From Arcticibacter tournemirensis (GTDB lineage: Bacteria; Bacteroidota; Bacteroidia; Sphingobacteriales; Sphingobacteriaceae): DNA of 64,000 bases. Made by a program: the position numbers and the translations under genes. The notes below the pieces were generated by a model. It was not told the DNA's origin, did not search any database, and worked only from the letters and a program-made list of their open reading frames with translations. The DNA lies in contig NZ_VFPL01000001.1 in NCBI RefSeq assembly GCF_006716645.1, positions 2,666,001 through 2,730,000 on the forward strand, given 5' to 3'. Positions 18,634 to 25,957 of the stretch are shown here, in pieces; positions within the stretch are counted from its first letter, which is position 1, and the number at the start of each line of letters is the position of its first letter.

Positions 18634-18968
18634 CAATATCCTTTTAGCTGTCGCAAACCTTCTTCGGTTATGTTATCGTAACTCCATTCTGGTTCCCAGG
18701 TTAGTTTTACCTCAGCAGAGAAAGCCGGGAAATTATGCTCAAGGCAGTTCTTTACAGAATTAAGGATGGCGTCGCCCATAGGGCAGTACTTCGATGAGAG
18801 CGTCATTACCACCACAATTTGTTTTTCGGAGTCGTTTACGCTGACATCGTATACGAGTCCGAGATCAATTATATTAATATGAAGCTCTGGGTCAATAACT
18901 GTTCTTAAAGCTTCAGTTACTTCCATATTAAGGAAGGATGACTTGTTGGTAATATCAAAGTTTGTCAT
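18633..18968 (-). CDS. MIP18/DUF59 (SufT/PaaD-like) Fe-S assembly factor
   Basis: 111 residues. Family signature: VTEALRTVIDPELHINIIDLGLVYDVSV, then VVMTLSSKYCPMGDAILNSVK and VKLTWEPEW. These small cytoplasmic proteins help insert Fe-S clusters (SufT, PaaD). The Cys in KYCPM is the position usually conserved. It sits between two polytopic membrane genes, overlapping the upstream one by 14 bp. In an NO-linked operon, a role in cluster maturation or repair fits. Confidence 0.85.
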   Translation of the reverse strand: MTNFDITNKSSFLNMEVTEALRTVIDPELHINIIDLGLVYDVSVNDSEKQIVVVMTLSSKYCPMGDAILNSVKNCLEHNFPAFSAEVKLTWEPEWSYDNITEEGLRQLKGY

Positions 18969-20253
18969 AGAGTGTAATTTCCGATCGGTGCCGCAGCACG
19001 GTGATAATATTGAAAATATATAGAAGAGCTGTCGTGATCAGGCATACAATACCGGCACACAACAGACTATCTGATTTTAAAATTAAACCGGTATAAAAAC
19101 TCAGGCAGAAAAGTGTGAAAGTAATTGTCTGGGCTTTTAAAATGCCTTTTTTATAAAGATCTGCGGGCAGCGGAGTTTTTCCCTTTCCTGCTAGGTGCTC
19201 ATATTCCTTCACCCATACAATAAAAGGAAGCGTTTTAAAAGCTTGACCCAGTATCAGCGCGCTGATCCACCCCATAAACAGAAGAGATCCATAAAGTTTT
19301 GTCATGTTTACAGAAGTTGGATTTCCACTAATATGATAGTGAACAATAAATGGCAATACCAGGATCGAAACAGCAAGCAACGCAAATGATAAAACAGTAT
19401 GAACGATTGGAAGGTCAAGATGCTTTTTAAGCCTCGACCTGAAGCATTGTACAATGAAGACAAACCACATTAAAATTCCGGCGATCAGTACAAACGCAAT
19501 GATAAAGGTCTTTGCATTGATCCCAGAGATATAAGTATCCGCAAGAAAAAGAATAAGGGCGGTATTCACGAGATAGTAGCTCCACTTCAACAGCCCTTCA
19601 TTCTGTTCCCTCGAAACCAGGAACATCGGAATTAACTTTGAACTCACGCCAATGATCAGCAGTAAAAACCAGCCTGCAATCCCCATATGGGCATGCAGTT
19701 TGAGGAACAAAAGATGGTCCTTAGGGAGAAAAGCATATCTGAAATTAAAGACTAGTAAAACCCCCAGCACCACCGTTGCAATGAGCCAGATGCAGGATGT
19801 AATGATGAACTCCTGATGTATGCCAGTCTTTTTCTTGTTACTTTCTGCAGTTTGCAGAATAACGGCCGCAAACATAAGAACAGAAGTGAGCAGCATCAGG
19901 CCTCCTGCCTGCATAGCGATGCCTGGCTGAAACACCCAGAAAGAATGGGTAAGAAGACACAGTCCGCCGATAAAAAGTATAAAACTCAGCCATGGAAGGC
20001 GATAGCCCGACAAGTCCGATTCAAAGATCACCGGAATGAGCTGGTAGCAAGCGCCAAAGATGATCAGCGTGCCCCATCCTAAAGCAGCCATATGGGTTAT
20101 GGCTAGCAGTCTGGGCTGGAAATAATGCCCCTGCATCTCCTTCACTGAGAAAAAGAGCATCAATGTAAGCGCCAGAAAACAAAGGGCAGAAACAAAATAA
20201 TGGCTCACCACTATTTTATACAAACGGGGAGACTGCTTTTTTTCCGGGCTCAT
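18955..20253 (-). CDS. Polytopic membrane protein, haem-copper-oxidase-I/NnrS-like (paralogue)
   Basis: 432 residues with about 12 predicted helices. His-containing helices include ITHMAALGWGTLIIFGA and KLHAHMGIAGWFLLLIIGV, again like oxidase subunit I or NnrS haem-binding helices. It is distantly similar in layout to the 17449 gene, so the operon encodes two such proteins. Overlaps its neighbours by 4 bp (upstream) and 14 bp (downstream), showing tight translational coupling. The function is not known; the context is a nitric-oxide module. Confidence 0.65.
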   Translation of the reverse strand: MSPEKKQSPRLYKIVVSHYFVSALCFLALTLMLFFSVKEMQGHYFQPRLLAITHMAALGWGTLIIFGACYQLIPVIFESDLSGYRLPWLSFILFIGGLCLLTHSFWVFQPGIAMQAGGLMLLTSVLMFAAVILQTAESNKKKTGIHQEFIITSCIWLIATVVLGVLLVFNFRYAFLPKDHLLFLKLHAHMGIAGWFLLLIIGVSSKLIPMFLVSREQNEGLLKWSYYLVNTALILFLADTYISGINAKTFIIAFVLIAGILMWFVFIVQCFRSRLKKHLDLPIVHTVLSFALLAVSILVLPFIVHYHISGNPTSVNMTKLYGSLLFMGWISALILGQAFKTLPFIVWVKEYEHLAGKGKTPLPADLYKKGILKAQTITFTLFCLSFYTGLILKSDSLLCAGIVCLITTALLYIFNIITVLRHRSEITLYDKL

Positions 20254-21071
20254 AGTTTATAGATAAACAAAGTGACTTTGGATCCACCGTCGTCTTGTAT
20301 AACGTATTCGTATCCTTTTTCGCGCAGGTGTGGAAGTAAATAAACAGGCACCTTCTTGTGGTGGACGAATAAAGCTTCATCATCCTTCATTTGTTCCAGC
20401 TTCTCAAGAATGGTGAGCATAGGCTTGGGCATCTCGAACATCGTCACATCAATTTCAACAAGCTTTCCTTCGTATTTCTTCAAAAGGGTTTCAATGTTGT
20501 ACAAGGGCGTTTTTTCTATCTTCGGAGGGGCAACAGGGGCGATGTTCCCGGTTCCTGTCCTGTGAAAATAAGTATGTATCAGATCTTTGCTTATGAATTG
20601 AGTATGGGCAGAAAAGCCTTTTCCTGACAGCAGGTTAATAAGCGGCAGAGGCTCAAATGTATTGATGATCTTTAAGTACTGGCCACTCTTTAACTCGTTT
20701 GCTTTTAACATGATCAGCTTCAACGGATCTTTGTTTTCGGCAAGGACGGGCCGCACATCGAGTTCAATGGTTGCCTCAGGCGCCGGTGCCTGAAAACCTT
20801 CTGTTTTTAAGGGTAAGCTGTCTGATGAAGACGTCTGTAGCTGAAATCCTATATTTTCCATCGTTCTTAAAAATTCATGGATATTACAGCCGGCAATTTT
20901 ACAGGCATCGGAAATAGAGACTCTTCTGGCAAGTATTTTTCTTAGTACCGGGTTTCTAAGTTTGTTGAAGTTTTTGTTAAGCTTTGTGAGCGCTGCAATT
21001 ACTTCTTCTTGTCTGAAATCCAGCAATTGTTTTATGGTCGTATTTCTGTCGATAATAAACGGCTGTTCCAT
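20250..21071 (-). CDS. DUF1858 plus double DUF2249 protein
   Basis: 273 residues from the ATG at 21071 (a GTG one codon earlier is also open). The N-terminal 60-70 residues look like DUF1858 (TTIKQLLDFRQEEVIAALTKL, SISDACKIAGCNIHEFLRTM). Two DUF2249 domains follow (LDVRPVLAENKDPLKLIML...LSGKGFSAHTQ, and VEIDVTMFEMPKPMLTILEKL...LREKGYEYVIQDD). DUF2249 is a TusA-like fold with no fixed role, often beside denitrification and Ric genes. It is first in its operon, 17 bp after the perfect 26-bp palindrome, so probably co-induced with nirK and ric. Confidence 0.82.
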   Translation of the reverse strand: MEQPFIIDRNTTIKQLLDFRQEEVIAALTKLNKNFNKLRNPVLRKILARRVSISDACKIAGCNIHEFLRTMENIGFQLQTSSSDSLPLKTEGFQAPAPEATIELDVRPVLAENKDPLKLIMLKANELKSGQYLKIINTFEPLPLINLLSGKGFSAHTQFISKDLIHTYFHRTGTGNIAPVAPPKIEKTPLYNIETLLKKYEGKLVEIDVTMFEMPKPMLTILEKLEQMKDDEALFVHHKKVPVYLLPHLREKGYEYVIQDDGGSKVTLFIYKL

Positions 21072-21088
21072 CACCCTTCAAAGATAAT

Positions 21089-21114
21089 AATAAAAGATAA
21101 ATTTATCTTTTATT
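21089..21114 (-). promoter_or_regulatory. Perfect 26-bp palindromic operator in front of the DUF2249 operon
   Basis: AATAAAAGATAAA plus TTTATCTTTTATT, fully self-complementary over 26 bp. The centre TAAATTTA (21098-21105) is one base from a TAnnTTTG -7 box. It lies 17 bp from the ATG, almost the same geometry as at ric. Confidence 0.78.
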
Positions 21115-21175
21115 ATTATCTTTTTACATTTTGGTGATATCGAACCCTATCTAGTCAACTCTCTTCTGCCTTATT

Positions 21176-22279
21176 TTATTGCCTCACGCCACCCAGAAAT
21201 ACATCTGTCAGTTCGAAATCAGAATTAAAGAGCGTGAGATCAGCTCTGTAACCTTTTTCCATTCGCCCCCTGTCGGAAGTGCCAATTACGCGTGCGGGGT
21301 ATGTAGATGCCATTCTGATAGCTTCATCCAGCGGTATACCGGCATGCTGAACGCAGTTTTTAATAGCTTTAAGTAAGGTGAGCTTTGAACCCGAAAGGGT
21401 GCCGTCCGGCAGGGTATACCGGTCTTCCTGTTCAACATGAATATAAGCGCCTTCTTTTACCGCTACAACGGCATCTGTAATAAGGAACAGCCGCTCTTTC
21501 ATAACTTTTTTACTGGCTGATACTACAGGGAAAGCTACATGTATCCCATCGGCAACAATACTGGCATATGCCTTTTCTGCTTCAAATACGGCGCCCGGCA
21601 ATCCAGGTTCGCGGTGGTGCAGGGGAGACATGGCATTGAATAAATGAGTAACGGTGGTGATGCCGTTGTTAAACCCTGCTCTTGCTTCTTCAAAAGTAGC
21701 ATTACTATGGCCCGCAGAAACGATCACCCCGTTGTCGGTTAAGAGTTTGATGACACCGGGGTCGGTTATTTCGGGCGCAAGGGTTATTATTTTAAGTAGC
21801 CCGCCGGCTTCATTAATCAGTGATTCAACTTCATTTATTTCGGGCTTCTTTATGCAGTCAAGAATATGGGCGCCCCGTTTCGCCGGATTGATGTAAGGCC
21901 CTTCGAAATGAATACCGAGGAAAGCCGGATGCCTGAATTGCTTAGCTACCCGGATTGTTTCTTTGAAAACCTCCAGCGAATTGGTAGCCAGGGTAAGTAC
22001 GAAGCCTGTTGTCCCGCTTTTTACTATGCCTTCAGTTATCGATTCCAAAGCCTTAACGGAAGGTTCATTCGAAAAAAGAACGCCTCCCGCCCCATATATC
22101 TGGAGGTCAAGCAGCCCCGGTGCAATGTACTTCCCGCTGCAGTCAATTACCGATGCCCGTTCCGGAATGGATGCGGTATCCGTAATATCAGCGATGGTAT
22201 TTCCGTCAAGCAAAATTGCGTTACCTTTTAATTCCCTGTCACCGGTAAAGATTGTGCCATTTATAAGTGCTGTTAACAT
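21176..22279 (-). CDS. nagA: N-acetylglucosamine-6-phosphate deacetylase
   Basis: 367 residues. It removes acetate from GlcNAc-6-phosphate in the cytoplasm, feeding amino-sugar catabolism. Amidohydrolase features: HFEGPYINPAKRGAH, the metal/substrate segment SAGHSNATFEEA, TVTHLFNAMSPLHHREPGLPG and LITDAVVA with the catalytic Asp. Length is normal (about 370-390). It lies 17 bp after the NagX-like gene and forms an operon with it; no nagB is visible nearby. Confidence 0.95.
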   Translation of the reverse strand: MLTALINGTIFTGDRELKGNAILLDGNTIADITDTASIPERASVIDCSGKYIAPGLLDLQIYGAGGVLFSNEPSVKALESITEGIVKSGTTGFVLTLATNSLEVFKETIRVAKQFRHPAFLGIHFEGPYINPAKRGAHILDCIKKPEINEVESLINEAGGLLKIITLAPEITDPGVIKLLTDNGVIVSAGHSNATFEEARAGFNNGITTVTHLFNAMSPLHHREPGLPGAVFEAEKAYASIVADGIHVAFPVVSASKKVMKERLFLITDAVVAVKEGAYIHVEQEDRYTLPDGTLSGSKLTLLKAIKNCVQHAGIPLDEAIRMASTYPARVIGTSDRGRMEKGYRADLTLFNSDFELTDVFLGGVRQ

Positions 22280-22296
22280 GATTGTCCCGATTTAAA

Positions 22297-23493
22297 TTAT
22301 AACTTCAGTCTGATTCGTTTTTTCTCCATCAGGCGAACAATTAAAACGATACAAAGTGAGAAAATAAGTGATTTTAACAGGCCGATAGTGCCGGTGCGAA
22401 AGAACATGGGTAAACGGCCTCCTGTAACTTCGAGGATTGCCTCGTGGATGTAAGGTATAAGATAGCAGGTTAATGTACTCGTTCCCGCTGCTTTTATCAC
22501 GTTATACCAACTTTTTAAACCCCTGATCTCTGTTAAGTAAGTTATTACGGCGAAGCTGATCATACTGATGCCGGTGCAGATTCCTACCCATGGGGGAGTA
22601 GCTCTTATTTTTGAAATTCCCCATACCGGGCGGGTGTAGAGCCCAAAAGCAAGCATTGCCAGTGCTCCGGCAAGAATAAACAGCCAGAAATATTTGTTGG
22701 CGGTGCCGAGCTTACTGTACATTAATGCGGTGATAACGCCAGCCATTGTAAGTGCAGGCATAGAGCCATCGCCTACAATCGAGATATACTCTTTTACGAT
22801 GTCCAATGAAGAAAACCATCCCGAATGGGCGGCGCAGTTAAAGAAAATGAAAAAGAGAAATGCTGCAATTTGCACCAATATACGGCCTTTTGAGAATAGG
22901 AAGATAGAACTGCTGATGAGATAGGTCCACCCAATCAGTCCGAGTATACCCCACCACTGCGGTCTCATTCCAATCTGGCCGCCCGCTTCAGAATTCCCTT
23001 CGTACAACAGGGCCAGCAACACCAGCAAGGAGATACCCGTGGTCTTTAAATAAACGACACGGTTTTTACCGGCACTTTTTGGGTAGTCGAGCCAGATCAG
23101 GAAGAAAGAGAACGTGATTATTATTTCCCATAACCATCGGGGTAACAAGGCAGAATCGCTGTAATTTCCGAGGTTGACATGGAAAAACCCCATTACCAGC
23201 AATGCAATTGCCCTTCCGGCAATATGTATGGCAATAGATTGAATGGAAGAGCCCTTCCTCAAACGGTTTTGAATAGCAAAAGGCACAGAAAGACCCACGA
23301 TGAAAAGGAAAGCCGGAAATATAACGTCGGCAAATCCCATTGCATCGGCAGCAGCATCAGCATGTCCCATCCAGGAAGGAATATTGATTAATGTGCCATG
23401 ATCATTTACAAATATCATAAGCAGTAATGTAAGGGCCCGAAAAGCGTCGATAGAAATTAGGCGTCCGGTACCCGGGTTTAGAGTTGAGGTCAT
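22297..23493 (-). CDS. NagX-like membrane acyltransferase-fold protein (DUF5009/HGSNAT family)
   Basis: 398 residues, about 10-12 helices. The signature start is RLISIDAFRALTLLLMIFVND, then FADVIFPAFLFIVGLSVPFAI. The family includes lysosomal heparan-alpha-glucosaminide N-acetyltransferase and bacterial NagX, repeatedly found in GlcNAc loci. Candidate roles are GlcNAc transport or transmembrane acetylation; neither is proven here. It is transcribed ahead of nagA, and its leader may contain an attenuator (23588-23650). Confidence 0.8.
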   Translation of the reverse strand: MTSTLNPGTGRLISIDAFRALTLLLMIFVNDHGTLINIPSWMGHADAAADAMGFADVIFPAFLFIVGLSVPFAIQNRLRKGSSIQSIAIHIAGRAIALLVMGFFHVNLGNYSDSALLPRWLWEIIITFSFFLIWLDYPKSAGKNRVVYLKTTGISLLVLLALLYEGNSEAGGQIGMRPQWWGILGLIGWTYLISSSIFLFSKGRILVQIAAFLFFIFFNCAAHSGWFSSLDIVKEYISIVGDGSMPALTMAGVITALMYSKLGTANKYFWLFILAGALAMLAFGLYTRPVWGISKIRATPPWVGICTGISMISFAVITYLTEIRGLKSWYNVIKAAGTSTLTCYLIPYIHEAILEVTGGRLPMFFRTGTIGLLKSLIFSLCIVLIVRLMEKKRIRLKL

Positions 23494-23586
23494 CGTGCGT
23501 AAGAGAGAAGCGAATAATTTGATAAAAGTAATAAAAAAAATTATTCGAACGGTAAGAATGAAATTTCCGAAGCGCTAATTACACGC

Positions 23587-23623
23587 AAAAAAAAAGCCCC
23601 GCTACAATGAGTGTAGTCGAGGC
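23587..23623 (-). terminator. Intrinsic terminator in the nagX leader or of a small RNA
   Basis: On the minus strand, GCCTCG-A-CTACA pairs with TGTAG-CGGGGC (23596-23623; one G-T pair and one bulge), followed by nine T (23587-23595). No gene ends upstream of it in that direction; the next gene, at 23934, points the other way. It therefore terminates a very short transcript or attenuates nagX. Confidence 0.75.
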
Positions 23624-23630
23624 ACCTAAA

Positions 23631-23671
23631 CCTTATCATCACAAAGATAAGGCTCTAAGACGGAATGTCAA
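23631..23671 (-). promoter_or_regulatory. Promoter with overlapping inverted repeat upstream of nagX
   Basis: On the minus strand, TTG (23669-23671), 19 bp, then TATCTTTG (23642-23649) fits the Bacteroidota promoter consensus. The inverted repeat CCTTATC (23631-23637)/GATAAGG (23646-23652) straddles the -7 box and could be an operator. The predicted start near 23636 is only about 12 bp before the terminator hairpin. Confidence 0.6.
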
Positions 23672-23933
23672 TACCCTTTTTGTCATATTACAGTAATGTT
23701 AGGGAGTGTAACTATCTTGTGCGGCTAATCTCATATCTCATCGACTGGGCAATCCCCGGCCAGAGTTCCTGAAATGATTATGGCGTGATTCGGGTGCAAA
23801 AAACTCGCATTCTTCGGGCCTACAGACCCGAAGCAGAGGCGGATCTTTCCGATTCATTTAATTAACCACACAATAGGTATATTAATTAATAAACAACCCT
23901 TCTGTTAATGATGCATTTCTTTACATTTGCGCC

Positions 23934-24386
23934 ATGTTTTTGTTTAACGTTCGTGCATACGGGCTCTTGATTAACGATAAGGAACAGATTCTTCTCAGCG
24001 ACGAAGAACACGAGGGCTTTTACATCACAAAGTTTCCGGGAGGAGGACTTGAATATGGCGAAGGCTTGATTGATTGCTTAAAACGCGAGTTCCTTGAAGA
24101 ATGTAATATGGAGATCGATGTTCCGGAACATCTTTATACCACGGACTTTTTTGAGAAGTCGGCTTTTAATGAAAGCCAGATTATCAGCGTTTATTATCTG
24201 GTGAAACCTGCGTCCGACTTAAACGTGCGTATCTCAGACCTGCCTTTTGATTTTAATAAGAACGATAAGGTTAGGCAGGCCTTTCGCTGGAAAAACCTTT
24301 CGGAGCTTGATCCATACGATGTTACATTCCTGACAGAGAAGAAAGCAATAGAAGCCCTTAAGCGGAAATTGAACAAGGCAGTCTGA
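23934..24386 (+). CDS. NUDIX hydrolase
   Basis: 150 residues. The Nudix box reads GGGLEYGEGLIDCLKREFLEECNME, matching Gx5Ex7REUxEExGU apart from the last Gly. It would hydrolyse a nucleoside diphosphate linked to another group; the substrate cannot be read from sequence. Monocistronic, convergent with cysC. Confidence 0.88.
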   Translation: MFLFNVRAYGLLINDKEQILLSDEEHEGFYITKFPGGGLEYGEGLIDCLKREFLEECNMEIDVPEHLYTTDFFEKSAFNESQIISVYYLVKPASDLNVRISDLPFDFNKNDKVRQAFRWKNLSELDPYDVTFLTEKKAIEALKRKLNKAV

Positions 24387-24613
24387 CCGGCCATTGGCCG
24401 ATTTCTGTCAGCCACCATCACATGTAAAAAGAAGTTATTTTTCTCAATTTGAAGTCTGAAAGTATTGTTTTCTTAACAATACAACTTATATTACAAGCGA
24501 TAAGGATCCGAAAATCAGATATCTCTTGCATGGCTTATGGTGCGTCCAGGGATAACCTCGCCCATGGTGAGCGTTACCAACACGGAGCCGCCTGGATATA
24601 ACGAAAGTTTTTA

Positions 24614-25213
24614 TTATATAGTATTACTCCGGATGCGGGGTAATACTGTATTGTATAACAACTCCGCGCTTTGCTCCTGGGTTTGCATTGACGTGGGCAG
24701 CACCAGGTTTGCATCGTCGGCTCTTTCAAACTCCGAACTTATGCCCGTAAAATTGCTGATACTCTCGTTGCGAGCCTTTTTATAAAGACCTTTTACATCC
24801 CTCTGTTCACATATGTCTAATGGGCAGTCCACAAAAACTTCGAAATAACGATGATTCAAAATCTTCTTAGCGAGCTCCCGATGTTCGCGGAGAGGGGTAA
24901 TAAAAGAACATATTGCGATAATGTTGTTGCTTACCAGTATTTTAGCAATTTCGGCTACCCTTCTGATATTTTCATACCGGTCTGCAGGGTTAAACGACAG
25001 GTCGCGATTGATGCCTGAGCGAAGATTGTCGCCATCGAGTAATACTGAAAGATAACCGTTAGCTCTAAGCTTTTGCTCTACAATAGTTGCAATAGTACTT
25101 TTCCCCGCACCCGATAATCCGAGCAGCCATATTACAACCCCTTCCTGTTTGAGAAGTGACGTTGCAGAGACGCTCGCAGAGAGAAAAGGGTCAATATTTA
25201 GTTCGTTTTGCAC
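24614..25213 (-). CDS. cysC: Adenylylsulfate (APS) kinase
   Basis: 199 residues, normal for CysC. It phosphorylates APS to PAPS, the universal sulfate donor. P-loop GLSGAGKS (residues 32-39), DGDNLRSGINRDLSF, YENIRRVAEIAKIL and the SFITPLREHR lid segment are all present. No ATG precedes the P-loop; the start is most likely the GTG at 25213, overlapping cysQ by 16 bp. It is the last gene of a nine-gene operon and would supply the sulfotransferase encoded at 26933. No ATP sulfurylase (cysD/cysN) is in the window. Confidence 0.93.
   Translation of the reverse strand: MQNELNIDPFLSASVSATSLLKQEGVVIWLLGLSGAGKSTIATIVEQKLRANGYLSVLLDGDNLRSGINRDLSFNPADRYENIRRVAEIAKILVSNNIIAICSFITPLREHRELAKKILNHRYFEVFVDCPLDICEQRDVKGLYKKARNESISNFTGISSEFERADDANLVLPTSMQTQEQSAELLYNTVLPRIRSNTI
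24620..24647 (-). terminator. Stable stem-loop over the cysC stop region
   Basis: AGTATTACTCCG (24620-24631) and CGGGGTAATACT (24636-24647) form a 12-bp stem (one G-T) with a four-base loop, inside the last codons of cysC. The tail that follows is A/T-rich but not a clean T run, so 3'-end formation or protection is only suggested. Confidence 0.4.
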
Positions 25214-25956
25214 AGGAAGCTGCCGTTTAATAAAGACGGTTTATTGTATTTAAATGGATTGCCTTCAGGTGTCGTCATCGCAGCACCGGCCAAAGTGGCA
25301 ATCGCATGGCCGGCGGCGGTATCCCATTCCATCGTTGGGCCCTTTCTATAATAAACATGAGCCTTTCCCTCAGCTATCATACAAAACTTTAATGAACTGC
25401 CTGCCGAAACAGAATTCACAATGGGAAATGCGGATAAAAATGCTTCTTCTTCAGGAGATGAATGCGATCGGCTGCCCACTGATATCCATGCAGAGGCCCC
25501 CGAATCTGCTTTTATTTGCTCAGGAACGCCATTCGAAATCTTCCAGCTCCCGGTTTCAGGTTCTCCATAATATAGTGTGTCCTGAACGGGAATATAGATC
25601 ACGCCCAATATTGGATGACCATCATGAATCAAGGCAATATTTACTGTAAACTCACCATTTCTGCTGATGAATTCCTTTGTTCCGTCGAGAGGATCCACGC
25701 ACCAGTAATAATCCCAGTTCTTTCTTACCTCGTAAGGAATATTGCTGCCTTCTTCCGATAGTACCGGAAAAGAAGGTTTTATTTTCTTCAGCCCCTTTAA
25801 AATAATCTCATGTGAGATCCGGTCTGCCATAGTTAGTGGCGACTTATCGTCTTTCAGAGTAATGTCGAAATTCTGCAGGGGACCATTATAAACGTCTAAG
25901 ATGGCATTTCCCGCTTCTTTTGCCAGAGATAATAGCTTATCAATATCTATTTTCAT
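25198..25956 (-). CDS. cysQ: 3'(2'),5'-bisphosphate nucleotidase
   Basis: 252 residues from the ATG at 25956, one base after the previous stop; an upstream-extended ORF reads back through the GH16 gene and is rejected. It hydrolyses PAP, the by-product of PAPS-dependent sulfation, to AMP. Metal-site motifs of the inositol-phosphatase superfamily are visible: SEEG, WCVDPLDGTKEFI and EWDTAAGHAI. Its partners here are CysC and the PAPS sulfotransferase, which is exactly where PAP must be cleared. It overlaps cysC by 16 bp. Confidence 0.93.
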   Translation of the reverse strand: MKIDIDKLLSLAKEAGNAILDVYNGPLQNFDITLKDDKSPLTMADRISHEIILKGLKKIKPSFPVLSEEGSNIPYEVRKNWDYYWCVDPLDGTKEFISRNGEFTVNIALIHDGHPILGVIYIPVQDTLYYGEPETGSWKISNGVPEQIKADSGASAWISVGSRSHSSPEEEAFLSAFPIVNSVSAGSSLKFCMIAEGKAHVYYRKGPTMEWDTAAGHAIATLAGAAMTTPEGNPFKYNKPSLLNGSFLCKTN

Positions 25957-25957
25957 A

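Larger units (their letters stand above)
23494..23933. other. 440-bp divergent intergenic region
   Basis: Besides the nagX promoter and terminator, it has an isolated inverted repeat, CTTCGGG (23812-23818)/CCCGAAG (23827-23833), of unknown role. TACATTTG (23922-23929), five bases or fewer from the next ATG, would serve as a -7 box giving an almost leaderless mRNA for the NUDIX gene. No coding sequence or tRNA was found. Confidence 0.5.

Noticed and set aside
23700-23870. Possible tRNA or tRNA remnant in the nagX-NUDIX intergenic region
   Set aside because: One short hairpin (CTTCGGG/CCCGAAG) is present, but no acceptor stem, T-loop consensus or cloverleaf can be drawn.
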